Of a stretch of 64,000 bases of DNA, positions 33,130 through 46,865 are shown one piece after another. Origin of the DNA: Castor canadensis (lineage: Eukaryota; Chordata; Mammalia; Rodentia; Castoridae); contig NC_133394.1 in NCBI RefSeq assembly GCF_047511655.1, positions 111,188,343 to 111,252,342 on the forward strand. Reading direction: 5' to 3'. The number at the start of each line of letters is the position of its first letter. Positions within the stretch are counted from its first letter, which is position 1. The translations under genes were made by a program, and so were the position numbers. The notes under the pieces are model-generated. The model was given only the letters and a program-made list of their open reading frames with translations. It was not told where the DNA came from and did no database searches.

Positions 33130-34908
33130 CATATGTCTTTAGGATGGTTCTCAAACTGCTTTTATAAAGTTAATGTGGACAACTATCTCAAAAGTTATCT
33201 AAAGTTCTAATCCCAACCAGGCCTAACTATTCTCTGACTCATGACCAAAAAAAAAAGTTTTTTTTATAAACAATAATCTCAATCTGTTTCATTCTATCAT
33301 GAGTATAATTTACATTTACTCTTTTATGATTAGGTTTATTGACCCATGTGTTCTCATAGATTGCTATTATTTAATTTGAAATTAATTTACTTCTCTTCCT
33401 AAGTCTTTTAAAGCATAAGGTTGCTAAGACTTTTATTAAAAACGATGTTATCTAAATTTCAGTTTTTACAAAGCTTGCTTTAAGATACAAATCAAGATCT
33501 AAAAGCTTGTAAGTTTATATATGTATAATTGAGTTGGCTATAATTTAAAGTTTGCCTAGAGAGTTTTCTAAGATCAATATTTAAGGTACAAATGTGTATT
33601 TTTTAAAAATGGGTTTCTGTTTTATCAAAACAACTATCAGGATCTTTTGGTGCTGCAGACTGATACAAAATTTTACCAAAACCAAACCCTTAAGTTTTTA
33701 AGAGTCTACAAAAAGGTAATTAATCCTAAAATACCAAATTATGCATGTCATTAACTCCCAATGACTGAGCCTGTTATTTTTGGGCTCCAGGGGCTACATG
33801 CAGATCAACAACAACCCTGCTGTGTGTCCCAAGTCATTCCGTCAGTTAACATCAGCATCTAGGATGTGATTTCTTAACAACACTCAAGCCATGGCCCTCA
33901 GTCATTGGCTCTCTTAACTTTATGCTAATTCCCTTATCTCTGTTTCTGTATCTAATTATTTGAGACATTAATCTTAATTGGTTTATTATTTAAAAAATAT
34001 ACGTGTTCTCCCATTTTTCTCAGTTTACAAACTGACTACAATCCCATGGCCTAAAAACTGACCACAAGCAATGAGTTTTATCAGGCAAGCTTACCTTGGT
34101 GAGATTTAGATTTGATAGTTAATTTTTACTGGTTGTACAAAAAGCTCACTTTAAGATGTTTCCCTTGTAACAATCAACAGATTGTCTTCCTACATAGGAA
34201 GGCTGTTTTGGTATCAGCATCCCTCAAAATACCCCTCATGCTGGGGTGGAAGAGACAGGCCCTTAGGAGAACCGATGACTCAAAAGACAGAGTACTCTGC
34301 CACTTGCTTCCTCTAGCGACATCTGATGGAAACAGGTCAAAGCAACTTGTGTTGAGGCTTTCAAAATGTACCAGGAAGGATGCTTCACAGAGCTTAAAAG
34401 TTCTCATTTTTCTCTTTCCAAAAGGGCAACTTTCCTCCTTTCCTTTGCCTTTCTCTCACTCTCCACCAGCCACTATAGGGAATTCCATTCAGGAGCTCTC
34501 GTGCAGGGGTGGAGGGATGAATGGATTTTCCTCCTTCCCTTCCCTCTCTTTCCGCCAGCCAGCATAAAAGAAGCCAACTTATTCACTTGGTTGTATCCTT
34601 AAGCACTGGGAAATGCTTTCATCCTACTAGCCAAAAATGAAATGTCTAGTTCTCTTCATGGCCCAATTAAAATTATTTACTATCCTTATACTGCCTAAAC
34701 CCTACGGTATTTTTATAATAACACTAAAAAAAATACTGCTAGTGCCTTGTATCTAAATGTTTCAAAATCATTTATAGAGTTAAAAATGTATACATGTAAA
34801 TAGCTATAGATCTTTTATCTAAGGTACATTCTATCTAATAAGATCTTTGGCATTTCTGCTCTTCACGACAAATTCTGAAAGTTCTGCCATTTAGGCCTGA
34901 CACCTTTC
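31657..34908 (+). other. ERV-A 3' interior, A/T-rich, no readable frame
   Basis: Long A/T-rich sequence with recurring short phrases of the TAAAATCAAAA kind, similar to those at 13200-13270. A (TG)n run sits at about 33091-33128. Near 32690-32765 the phrase GCCATCTTGCCA occurs twice. No retroviral protein motif was found. Confidence 0.5.
33091..33128 (+). repeat. (TG)n microsatellite
   Basis: Uninterrupted TG run of about 19 units inside the ERV-A interior. Confidence 0.95.
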
Positions 34909-35339
34909 TGTTAGATCAACGTTGGTTTACCTGACATCCGTTTGTCAGATAAGCACTGTTTTATCTGACATTGGCTAGATTATATCCAATTAAGCATCAA
35001 CACAGGGGCTATTTGAAAATATTAATACTGCTTCCCCTTGATAGAATAATAATGTCACCATTTCTAAATCCACGGCCATTTTACCCTCAGACCTCACTTG
35101 AGAAACTCCCAAGGACAAATTCCCACACTCTAAGACAGCCCCACCCCTACCAGAGACTGCCGCGCATGCTCGAACTTCCGTACCCTCCCCCTTCTATAAA
35201 AGCCACACCTGGTCCAGGCTCACTGCTGCGCCATCTTTCCCCCGGCCAGCCTGGCAGTTCAGGCCTACCATTAAACTTTGCTCTATGGACGTGAGACTTT
35301 TCTCGTGAGCTTTCTTTGTGAGTGGTGTTTTTCCTAACA
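34909..35339 (+). repeat. Solo LTR (family D) inside ERV-A
   Basis: TGTTAG start and CTAACA end, perfect 6-bp inverted ends. CTATAAAAGCC at about 35194 is the TATA box and CATTAAACTTTGC at about 35270 the polyadenylation signal. A related LTR lies in reverse at about 54005. No primer site follows. Target duplication was not recognised. Confidence 0.7.
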
Positions 35340-36818
35340 CCCCTAACCAATGGAAAAATTGGGGGTCTTAGTTGTCAGTACTGTATTAACATTACCGACA
35401 ACCACTAATTTACCTAACCAAAATTCAAGGTTTACGTTATAATTAGCCATGGTTACTTTAAGTTTTGTCATTACAGTTCTGATTCTTCAGGAACATTTAC
35501 AGGCAAGCCCATGAAAAATGACTCCAACAAGTGCTTGTCTATCTACTAGCACAGTCATTCTTAAGTATTGGGGTTGTTTTGTATTTTCCTTGTAAAAACT
35601 TTATAACTGTTACCTACTGACACTTTACAACAATTTACAGGTGCTGGTTCATCCCCTATAGGACAGACAATTAAATTTAATTAAGCCCAGCCTGAGAGCC
35701 ATTTTTAAATAAATCTCTTTGTTGCTTAATTTGGCCAAAAAGGTTGCCTTGGCACTGACTTCTGATCTGTTTGATGTGTTGCTTCCCCTCCTCGGTGGGA
35801 CAAAATCTGACTTTCTGGGAGAAGCACTCCTGCTCAGAAGAACAAAACTCCCAAATTGGCAAAATCTTCAGAGATGACTGTTCAGAGAAACAGTTTAAGA
35901 GGATTCGATCCCCGAGCAGTCAGCGTCCCCCAACTTCTCAGAGGAGCAAGGGGCATTCAGCCACCTGAGACAGTTCAAAAAGACTGCAAATGAGGGGACT
36001 TCTCCAGATGCAGATTGAGTCAGTTATGCCACACCTCTAAAAGTAACCAAAGCTGAGTGTTTTTTTAAAAAGGGCTCTAACATATGTGCGCTAATATTTA
36101 AACCTCCTAGGCTTCTGGCAAAAGGCAAAGTCATGTCTTTGTCCAGGGCCTTCTGCTTAAACAAAGGCAATATGACTTTCAGTGGTGTCTAACTTCTGCT
36201 TAGGGATGCTGTTGAGTCGTCTTTCTGCACAGACCTTACTCATTAATGTTTACTCTCTAATTGACTAACACCTGCCCCCAGTACACCTGACCCCTAATGT
36301 GGTCAGTGTTTAACTACCCACTATAGCGACAGTCCAAAATACAGGGCCATCTAAGAGTTAAAAATAGCTATAGGCATAAATACCTATAGGTAAAGTAACC
36401 ATAAGACTCCCTGTCACTTCTCAAAATTACTTTATCCTTCCTGCCATACCTGACAGGGCCCCTTCTGATGCTCCTACCATTGTTAATGTTTGGGTCATTC
36501 CTTCTCAGCCAGATTTATCTCTACCAGAATAAAAGCTTTTAGGACCCAAATCATGAGACAACAAGGCTGCCAATCTCTACAAATGAAAGAGATCTCCATG
36601 AGCAACCCAGATCTCCATGAGGAGCCTTAACCATGGTGGGCAATAATTCAAACACCTTATGTCCAAATGAGCCCCAAGGGAAAGAAATAGAGAAAATTCC
36701 CTTTATAGATAGGGTCTGCTACCACTTTCAGCTCAAAGCAGATACTGAAAATGGACTGCCCCCCCTTCAGCAACCCCCAAAATGGAATTTTTTGGAATAA
36801 TGTCTCTCAAGGGGAATT
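35340..36818 (+). other. ERV-A 3' interior up to the purine tract
   Basis: No readable env. The stretch ends with CAAGGGGAATT, a polypurine tract directly before the 3' LTR. ATCTCCATGAG occurs twice near 36590-36630. Confidence 0.5.
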
Positions 36819-37153
36819 TGAGGCAGGCTAGAAGTAGGAAAAGTTTGGGGTTCATGTAGGTTACCTGGGGATGGCCCAGACCACAAGAACCTGACTGGGA
36901 ATAGCCATGACCCTCCCCACTTGTTCATTATTAGGTGGGAATCTCCTGGGTCTGCCCTCCACATGGTGTAGTATAGGTTTTAAAAGCACTCTCTCTCTGC
37001 TGGTGGGCTCCACCTGCGCCCCACCATGCTCCCTTTGCATTTCTTTTCCTAACTTTTAATAAACCCCATTTATACCCATGCATTCTGCTTGGATTCTTCC
37101 ACATGGGAATGCAATGACCATCGTCTTCTGAAAACACCATTTTGCAGTCAACA
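36819..37153 (+). repeat. ERV-A 3' LTR
   Basis: 335 bp, TGAGGCAGG start, CAACA end, TTTTAATAAACCCC polyadenylation signal. Followed by GAAT, matching the 4 bases before the 5' LTR. Confidence 0.9.
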
Positions 37154-37154
37154 G

Positions 37155-37262
37155 AATGACTAAGGCTCAGGAAGATTGTCCTAACTTATCGGGCTACTAG
37201 AGGTGAGGTGGGAATTTGAACATAGCTCCTGCTAACTCATTGCCCTAACTCCTCTGCCTCTC
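37155..37262 (-). repeat. MIR fragment
   Basis: GACTAAGGCTCAGGAAGATTG and GTGGGAATTTGAACATAGC are reversed MIR landmarks. ERV-A inserted at its left edge. Confidence 0.55.
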
Positions 37263-37347
37263 TCCATATCATGTGCCTAGGTCTTCCTTTCTGCCACAGA
37301 CTGCATGCAAGATTCTCTTTTCAGCCATTTTGGGCCATGCCTTGTTA

Positions 37348-37542
<195 letters not shown>

Positions 37543-38234
37543 CTAGGGAAGAAAAACAAACAGTAACTGTAAGAATCAAATAACAAACACTGTTTAGTTC
37601 AAAATTACACAATATTGTGTGACCTGGGGACCGTGTTTCTCACTGGGAGCCAAAGAGATAGAAATCTCACAGTAACTCCTGATCACAGCTGACGGGACCA
37701 CTTTCCATTTTTCTTACACTAGATGGTAGTAGCTTTTCAGGAATTGAACTGTTAAGCTACAGATGTGGAGGAAATGTCAAAGAATGTTACATACTGACTT
37801 AGAAGCAATGGCAATGCTGGTTTGTGGGTTGATAAGTGCATCCTAGAGGGCAGGCTCAGCCCTATCACAGGAGAACACTTCAAGAGGCAGACTGTACTTT
37901 ATTCTTAATGATTTTGTATGATAGGACTCCCATTATCACAACTCGCAATACCAAAGGGCATTTATATCAGTGGCTCTCTTCTAATTGGAATAGATAAGAA
38001 AAAGAAACCAAAGCCAAGAAACAGCAGAACCTCCACTCATCTGAATTGTGGAAATTTGTTCACATCCCAAGGACTTCTACCTAAATTACTTGTACTTATG
38101 CAATTACTTTGAAGGGGAATATAATCAATAACTGGAAAAAAAAGTTAAAATAGGAAAGACATTAACTGTGGGTAGAAAAATAATAGATAAAATAATTTCC
38201 AAATTTGGAAATTCCTTCCTGGGTTGTTTAAATG
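37543..38234. other. Intron, no assigned content
   Basis: Upstream (on the minus strand) of exon 37411-37542. Nothing recognised besides the acceptor tract. Confidence 0.4.
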
Positions 38235-38435
38235 ATGCAGATTCAGTACTGACAGTGATTATGTGCATTAATTAATCTGTTCCTCTCCTGGAGCATCACT
38301 TTTATTTCTGCTTCTTTAATGGCGATACCAAGGCACTGAGATTCAGTAGTTTAAGTTTATATAGTTAGTAAACAGCAGGGCTGGGATCCAAACTGAAGGT
38401 CATGCACATCCGTGCAACCCTAATTAGCATAGGAG
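38235..38435 (-). repeat. MIR
   Basis: A fairly complete reversed MIR: GGCACTGAGATTCAGTAG, AGTTAGTAAACAGCAGGGC, TGGGATCCAAACTGAAGG. Confidence 0.65.
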
Positions 38436-38605
38436 TACTAATTAAGCATTTCCTATGAATGAAGCTTTGTCTCCTAACTGAATACATGACAACCACTGTC
38501 TTCAGTTAAGACTTTCAATCTAAAAGGAAATAAAACAAGCATTCATTAATCAATTATACTATGTAAGACACAACAAAGAATAGTAGAAACATAGTTGATT
38601 GTAAA

Positions 38606-38699
38606 TTTTTCTTTTTGTTTTTTGGCAGTATTGGGGTTGAACTCAGGGCTGTGCACTGCTAGACAGGTGCTCTACCTCTTAAGCTATGCTTCCAGCACT
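38606..38699 (-). repeat. ID-like SINE
   Basis: GGCAGTATTGGGGTTGAAC, then GCTAGACAGGTGCTCTACC and the reversed A-rich tail as a T-run. Confidence 0.75.
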
Positions 38700-39252
38700 T
38701 TCTAATTTCTTTTTATTCTAAAATTCACGTGAAAATGAAAAAGACCTAGAGCAGTTGAAATAAATTGGAAATGGAGTACAGAGTTGGAAGACTTACACTA
38801 TCTTATTTTGATACTTATTCTAAAACTGTAATGATCAAGGCAGTATGGCATTGACGTAAGAACAGACAAGTTAATAATTACAGCAGAATTCACAGTCCAT
38901 AACTTAGACCCAAAGTAATTCAATAGAGAAAAGAAAGTCATCACATTGTGTAAGAAAACTGAATATCCACACGGAAATAAAAGGAACTTCAATTTCTAAA
39001 CCACATATACCAAAAAAACCTAATTCAAAGTGGATTGTATGCATACATTTTTACATAAAAAAGTAAAAATTGTAAACCTTATAGAAGAAAATACAGAGTA
39101 CCTTCACACATGGGAAGTAAATAAAGACTTCTTAGTCGGGACACCAAAAACATTAACCATAAAGGAAAAGATTTATAGGTTAAACTTCATCAAACTTAAA
39201 ACACTTTTTCTCATAAAAATGTCATTAGCAAAATTAATAGACTGCTCACAAA

Positions 39253-39468
39253 GACTAAGGCATGGTGGGACACACCTGTGATCCCAGCTATTTGGGAGAT
39301 GGAAATAGGGAGATTTGAAGTTTGAGGCTAGCCCTGGCAATGTTAAGGAGACCCTTTCTCAGAAACACAATACACACAAAAGGGCTGGGGGCATGGCTTA
39401 ATAGATGGAGCAAGGGCCTAGCATGTGAGAAGCCTTGAGTTCAATCTCCAGTAACAAAAAAAGAAAAG
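39253..39468 (+). repeat. Composite B1 + ID SINE
   Basis: GGCATGGTGGGACACACCTG starts the 7SL half; GGCTGGGGGCATGGCTTAA starts the ID half at about 39383; the tail is A-rich. Confidence 0.8.
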
Positions 39469-39622
39469 AAATGGGCTAGTCATAGATGGGGAGAAAATAT
39501 TTGCAAATCCACAACCTTGACAACAGACATGCATTCAGATAAATTTTGCAAATTATTAATAAAAGGAAATTATTGCAACTCAATTTTTAAAACAAGCATA
39601 AGCTTACTAAGCCAGAGCAACT

Positions 39623-39774
39623 TGCCTGGGCATGGTGGTACATTCCTATAATTCTAGCATATGGAACTGAGATAAGAGGATCATGGGTTCAAGACCACCT
39701 TGGGTTAACATGGAAAGTTCCAGGCCAGCCTGAACTACATAGTTAAGAACCTGTCTCAAAAAAAGAAAAAAAAA
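39623..39774 (+). repeat. B1-like SINE
   Basis: CCTGGGCATGGTGGTACATT, CCAGGCCAGCCTGAACTAC and CCTGTCTCAAAAAAAG. Confidence 0.85.
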
Positions 39775-40640
39775 AGATAGAAAAACTACTCATACACAAA
39801 ATGATTGTGGTGTAGAAAATACTGAAGAATCTTTAAAAAAAAAAACTACTACTAAGTAACAAGTCATAAATGTTCAGCATTGACAATCATTTTGGAAATG
39901 CAAATTAAAACCATGATAAGACACCGCTATCTACCAAAATGGCCAAAATTTTATACAATCGACAATGCCAAATGTTGGCAGGTCTGTGAGGCATCTGGCC
40001 CACTCAGACATTGATGGTAAAATAGAAATGATACATGAGCTTTGGAAAATAATAGTTTCTTACAAAGCAAAATCTATACCTACCTATAATTCAACAATTC
40101 CACTCCATTGTTTTTACCCAAGATAAGTGAAAACATATGTTCACAAAATATCTGTGCATGAATGTTCATAACTGCCTTACTTGCAGTAATCCCTTTGGAA
40201 GCATCCCAACTGTCCACTAATGGTGACTAAATAAACAGATTTTGATATAATTATACAATGGAAAATACTTGTCCATAAAAAGAAACAATCTATTGATACA
40301 CTCAATAGTATGTGTGAACCTCAAAGTCAGTGTGCTGGGCAAAAGAAGTCAGGTACCAAAGAATATATGTTGTATAATTTTATGTAAATCAAGTTCATGA
40401 CAGGCAAAACTCATCTGTCTTGCAAGGGAGCTGAGCAGTAATTGCCTCTGGGACAAGGAATGGAGTGGGAATTGACTGGAAATTGTCAACAGGAAATTTT
40501 CTGGAACAATAGAAATATTTTGTACCAATCAGGGCTGATTTGGGTATTGAATGATTATATACATTTGTTAGCTTATTAAGCTCTACACTTAAGATCTATG
40601 TATTTTGTATAATTACAATGCAGTAATTTCAAGTTGTAAA

Positions 40641-41080
40641 CTGGAAAAATATTTGTACCATATATAACAAATGAAGAATTAATACTCCTAACATGTAAAG
40701 AACTTCTATGAATCAATAAAAAATGTACAGACCAGCAGAAAAATAAGGCCATGAATAAACAAATTAATCAACAAAAATATACACAGTAAATAAATGTGGA
40801 AAACTATTTGAATTTATTAGTTATCAAGGAAATGAAAATAATTTTAAATGAGATTCTGTTTTATTATATAATTAACAGTCTGTAAAGTAGATAATATGTA
40901 GTGTTGGTAAGACTGCAGTGAAAAAGGCAGCCAAACAATTATGGGTATGTAAGTCAAAAATCACTTTTTTGGGAACAAGTTTTGGAATTTTATATAAACC
41001 ACTCAAAAATATTCATACCCCTCCCTTGATCCAGGAATTTTACTTCTTGAATTTTTATTCTTGGGACACAATCCGAGAGG
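40641..41080 (+). repeat. Second old L1 ORF2 3' fragment
   Basis: AGAACTTCTATGAATCAATAA and the block up to CAGGAATTTTACTTCTTGAA repeat the kind of sequence already present at 39500-40130, so a separate L1M piece abuts the first. Confidence 0.55.
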
Positions 41081-42031
41081 CACCAGTGAGGAGAACGACC
41101 TTATAAATTAAAACAGCAAGCCAGACAAAGCCATGTGAGAGCTCCAGAGTTCGAGTGCACAGTACTCTTATGAAATGAGACTCTGAAGAGTCACAGTGTC
41201 TTCAAGTCAAAAGTCTTTAATTCTCCACGTGGGAGCTCCAGATACAGGGAAGCAGTACAAACAACCACAGATATAGGCTAAGAGAGCTATGAGACCAAGA
41301 TGTTTAAGTTTTGTAGGCTCTAGCAAAGTTACTGCACAAAGGGGGCCATTGAGGTAAGGCGTTCTCACTGCATAAGACCAGTCTCTGGACCTAAGTAGCC
41401 TCAGGCGCCTGTGGAAGTAACTTGGCTTCCTTTAGGGGCATGTGTGATTGTTAAACTTAAGGAAGATTTATACTTAACTGTCAAAAAAAAAAAAAACCTA
41501 AAAGAATCAAATCCTATTTTGGATTAATAATAAATCTGTGCAATAAATGAAGAAATTTGAATATGGACCCTAGGGTAGGTATTCTATCAGTGTTAAATTT
41601 CCTGATTTTGATAATACTGTGTTTCTGTGGTTAGGTCAAATAATGGCTTTGTTCTTAGGAAATTAGCACTGAAGGGGAAAGGGATATGTCTACAGCTTAC
41701 TCTTGAAAAGTACTCAGAAAGAAGTTATATACACACATAAGTACAACATACACACCGGAGGGAGAATAATAAAGGAAGGAGAACAAAATGTTAATTTTTA
41801 CTTTTTGGTACATTTGAAACTATTAAAACAAAAAGTATATACACTAAAACCCAACGTATGTGTGTTTAAGAGGATTTGGTCCATTAGAGTGGTAAACTTA
41901 CACTGCAATTTGAAATATATAACTGAGGAATTTATTTAGAATATGACATTAAATTGAAATCTCACATATGTGTTCATTCTTAGAACATTAAAAAACTTCA
42001 GTTACACTATATTTATAAGTTTAATATACTA
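41081..42031. other. Possible reversed LTR, then A/T-rich sequence
   Basis: 41105-41460 has an LTR-like composition, with AAGTCTTTAATTCTCC, whose reverse complement could hold a polyadenylation site. 41480-42030 is A/T-rich and may be L1M or DNA-transposon 3' sequence. Neither is firm. Confidence 0.3.
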
Positions 42032-42116
42032 AGGCTGGCAGAGTGGCTCAGGCGGTAGAGCTCCTGCTCAGCAAGTGTGAAGCCTGAGTTCAAATCCCAG
42101 TACCACCAAAAAAAAA
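42032..42116 (+). repeat. ID-like SINE
   Basis: GGCTGGCAGAGTGGCTCAGG, GAGTTCAAATCCCAGTACC and A-run tail. Confidence 0.85.
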
Positions 42117-42802
42117 TTTAGTATGTTAGATTTTAAGGTAATGATTTAATATTTCTGAAGGTTTTGTTTGCCAATGTAGATGTCTGAAGTAAAGTACTTA
42201 AAAATAATTCAAATGTATTTATAAATATAGTTTAAGTTGTTTGAAGTCATTTTTATCTAGGTTGAAAAACATAACCAAATATTACTCAGGATTTTAAAAA
42301 TTGATTATTAAAAACTGCTAACATTATAAATATAACAATAAAACCTAAAAGCAAGCTAAACCTAAAGAAAATTTGATTTTTAAATTTACAACATAGTACT
42401 CCTAACTACTAACCATGCTCAAGAATACCGAAAGATTAACACCACTGGGTGTGGCAGGAGTTGTTTAAGTGTCTATAAATTCTTTCCTACTTCTCTCATT
42501 AAGAGGTAGGGTTCATGTCCCCGCCCCCTTGAATCTGGCCAAACGCAACTGCATCAGTCAACACAGTATGATTGTAGTGACTTGTGACTTCCAAGGCCAA
42601 GACATAAAAAGCCCTATTGTAGCTTTCACCTATTGTCTTGGAATGCCTCCCCGGGGACACTGTTTTAGGATACTCCTCTGAACATGGCTGCCATGCCTAG
42701 ACAGGTCTATGCCATAGGGAAAGGCCATATGAAAGTGCTCCTGTACATATCATCAATTGAGTCCAACCTCAAGTCACCAGCTAAGCACCACATATGGGTG
42801 TC
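42117..42802. other. Intron, no assigned content
   Basis: A/T-rich to about 42410, then mixed. No gene or family recognised. Confidence 0.35.
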
Positions 42803-43294
42803 TTAAGGACTGAGTGTTGTGTCTCTCTAAGATTCTTATGTTGAAGCCCAAATCATCAGTATTAATGCACCAGGATCAGGGGCCTCTGAGAGGAGATGAG
42901 GTTTATGGGAGGTCATGAGGGTGCTTCCCCATAATGGGGTAACTGAGTTTTTTGTTGTTGTTGTTTTTACATTTATTCATATGTGTATACATTGTTTGGG
43001 CCACCTCTCCCCCTACACCCCCCACACCCCGACCCAGGGTAAGTGTTCTTAAAAGCCAAGAGTTCACTTTGTGTATCTCTCATTCTTTCTCTTTCTCTCC
43101 TTGTACAAAAGGTCATGTGAGCACAGAACAAGATGGTAACAGCAAGCTAGGAAGTGGGACCTCACCAAGAAGAGAATCCACCAGCATGTTAACCTTGGAT
43201 TTCCCAGCTTCCAGAACTGTGAGAAACAAACACCTTTAGTTTAAGTTACCCGGTATATGATATTAGGTTATAGCAGCCTAAGCTGACTTACACA
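42803..43294 (+). repeat. MaLR (MLT1/MST-like) LTR split by a short L1 end
   Basis: It has the standard order: GACTGAGTGTTGTGTCTC, TTGAAGCCCAAATCATCAG, AGGTCATGAGGGTGC, then GGATTTCCCAGCTTCCAGAAC and the CTAAGCTGACTTACACA end. The 42952-43037 insert is foreign. Confidence 0.8.
42952..43037 (-). mobile_element. L1 3'-end-only insertion
   Basis: Reversed L1 end (CATATGTGTATACATTG, then GGGCCACCTCTCCCCC) inside the MaLR. GGGTAA occurs on both sides and may be the target site. Confidence 0.75.
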
Positions 43295-43699
43295 GGTACG
43301 AAGGAACTCCTAATAATTCCAGCCCCCTGCATTCATTTCAGACACCCACGTTAATTACAGATTTCCTAGCGTGGATCAGAGATAAACCATATCTTTCCTA
43401 TCAGAATTTCTGACACATAACATCCTGAGTGTAATTGTTATTTTGCATGATTAAGTTTGTGGATGGTTTAGCATCAGGCTACAGACAACTAGCCTAGTAC
43501 CAATATTTCTTTTAGATTTTGTTTTCTGAGCTGATTAGATTTACAGGCCTTAATTAGTCCACTGATACTGGTTTAACATAAAACAAAACTCTAGTTGTTC
43601 ATAATTAATAGGCGGTAAAGCCGAAAGCAAGGCTTTGGGTAACCAACAGCTGCTGTTAAAGAACAGTTCAGTGAAATAAAGAAGTACAGTGTTCTAACA
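43295..43699. other. No assigned content
   Basis: Intronic sequence; nothing recognised. Confidence 0.4.
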
Positions 43700-43900
43700 C
43701 CCTGTGGTCCCAGCTAGGGGACCCAACGTAGGAGGATCACTGGCTGAGGCCAGCCAGGGCAACGGTAGCAGGAGACTCTATCTGAAAACAAAGTAAAAAA
43801 GCAAACAGACTGGGGACATGGCCTAAGTGTATATTGCTTGCCTAGCAAGCAAAAGGCTCTGAGTTCAATCCTCAGTACTACAAGGAAGGAGGAGGAGAAG
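43700..43900 (+). repeat. Composite B1 + ID SINE
   Basis: CCCTGTGGTCCCAGCTAGG and GGCCAGCCAGGGCAACGG are the 7SL half; GGGGACATGGCCTAAG and GAGTTCAATCCTCAG the ID half. A purine-rich tail follows. Confidence 0.75.
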
Positions 43901-45249
<1,349 letters not shown>

Positions 45250-46073
45250 GATTACTTTGTAGAAGTAGTCTGTTGTGGGTTTTATTATTATTATCATTGG
45301 GATACAATTAACATATCATAAAATTTACCCTTTCCATAGTATACAACTAAATGGTTTCTAAAATATTCACAGAGTTGTGCGACCAGCACTACTGTCTAAT
45401 TTCTGAATGTGTTCATCAACCCAAAGAGAAATCCCACACCTGTTAGTAGTACCTCGGCATTCCCGACCCCATCCCCAGGGAACCAGTGATCTACTCAGTG
45501 TCTCTAGAGTTGCCTATTCGGGAATTTCAAATAAATAGAATCATAAATATGTAGCCTTTTGTGTTTGGCTTCCTGCATTTGGCATATTTTAAAGATTCCT
45601 ATATCCATACTTCATTCCTCTTTTATGACTGAATGACATTTTATTATATGGCTTTGCCACATTTGTTTATTCACTTATCCACTGACAAACATTTGAGCTA
45701 TTGCCACTGTTTGGCTATTATGAATAATGCTGCTGCGAATAGTTGTATGCCGATTTCTGTGTGAACATGCTTTCAATTCTCTTGGGTACTTGCCTAGGAT
45801 CAAATTGCTGCATCATATGATAACTGTGTGTTTAACATAGTGGGAGTTGCCAAATTGTTTACCATATAAGGTATATCATTTAATATTCACATCAGCAATG
45901 TATAAGGGCTTCAATGTCTCTCCTTTGTCACCAACACATTGTTTTCTGATTACGTATTATTATTTCTGTTCTTACAGGTGAGAAGTAGTGTCTGATTTTG
46001 GTTTTAATTTTCATCTCCGAGATGACTAGTGATGTCACTAGTCATCACTTTCATGTGTTTATTATCCAATTCT

Positions 46074-46371
46074 ATACAGTAAATGCTCATCAACTTACCA
46101 TAGGGCTACATCCCAGTAAACCCATGGTAAGTTAAAAATATCACAAGCTGATAGTGTATTTAATACACTAGTTTACTTTAGTAATCTCATGGCTGACTGG
46201 GAGACTGTGAGCTCAGCATCAAGAGAGAATTGTACCATGTATCACTAGCTGAGGAAACAGTCAAAATTAAAAACTCAAAGTAGGACTTCTACTGAATGTG
46301 TGTCACTTTTACACCATTGTAAAGCTGAAAGTTGTAAGTTGAACCATCTTAATTCAGGGACTGTCTGTACC
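46074..46371. mobile_element. TcMar/Tigger-like non-autonomous DNA element
   Basis: About 298 bp with inverted ends (TACAGTAAATGC and GGGACTGTCTGTA) and TA at both borders, no coding capacity, inside the L1M. Internal phrases (TTACCATAGGGCTACATCCC, TAAGTTGAACCATCTTAA) resemble a Tigger-group MITE. Subfamily not assigned. Confidence 0.6.
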
Positions 46372-46571
46372 TTTTTTAGAGAAATATCTATTCAAATCTT
46401 TTGCTCATTAAAAAAAAAAAACTGGGTTGTCTTTTATTGTAGTTTCCAGAATTCCTTATATGTATTCTGAATACTAGTCCCGTATCAGATATACTGTTTG
46501 CAAATACTTTCTCCCATTTAGTGGATTGTCTTCTCACTTTCTAGATAGTGTCCTTTGATGCACAAAGTATT

Positions 46572-46680
46572 TACTTTTTTTTAATTTTTATTTATTTATT
46601 TATTGGCATCACTCAGCATGAACTCAGAGTCTCATGCTTGCTAGGCAGGCGCTCTTCCACTTGAACTACTCTGCTAGCAA
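46572..46680 (-). repeat. ID-like SINE
   Basis: (TTTA)n start, then TGAACTCAGAGTCTCATGC and GCTAGGCAGGCGCTCTTCC. Confidence 0.75.
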
Positions 46681-46865
46681 GTTTTTACTTTTGATGAAGT
46701 TCAATTTACTTTTTGTCACACACACTTTCAATGTCATGAGTAAGAAATTACTGATTGATTATTCATGATAATGGAAATCTATGCCTGTGTTTTCTACTAA
46801 GGGTTTTAGCTCTTTTACTTGGGTCTGTGGTCCATTTTGAACTTTTGGATATGGTATGAAGTAGG

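Larger units (their letters stand above)
11817..37153 (+). mobile_element. ERV-A: old class I provirus, host to nested insertions
   Basis: Two related LTRs (11817-12158 and 36819-37153) in the same orientation begin TGAGGCAGG and end CAACG/CAACA, and are flanked by the same 4 bases, GAAT (11813-11816 and 37154-37157). A tRNA-Arg-type primer site follows the 5' LTR and a purine tract precedes the 3' LTR. A 4-bp duplication is typical of gammaretrovirus-like (class I) ERVs. Without later insertions the internal part is only about 6-6.5 kb (12159-13288, 22892-23200, 31657-36818), and I found no readable gag, pol or env in it. It is either coding-dead or always was a non-coding (VL30-type) element. 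Located in the intron between gene exons 37411-37542 and 9711-9886, antisense to the gene. Confidence 0.85.
38700..40640 (+). mobile_element. Old L1 (L1M) 3' half with two SINE insertions
   Basis: Decayed ORF2 C-terminal sequence (for example the run encoding a VNKDFLVGTPKTLTIKEKI-like stretch at about 39115) and long 3' UTR-type sequence up to 40640. Interrupted by a B1+ID composite at about 39253-39468 and a B1-like SINE at about 39623-39774. Confidence 0.7.
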
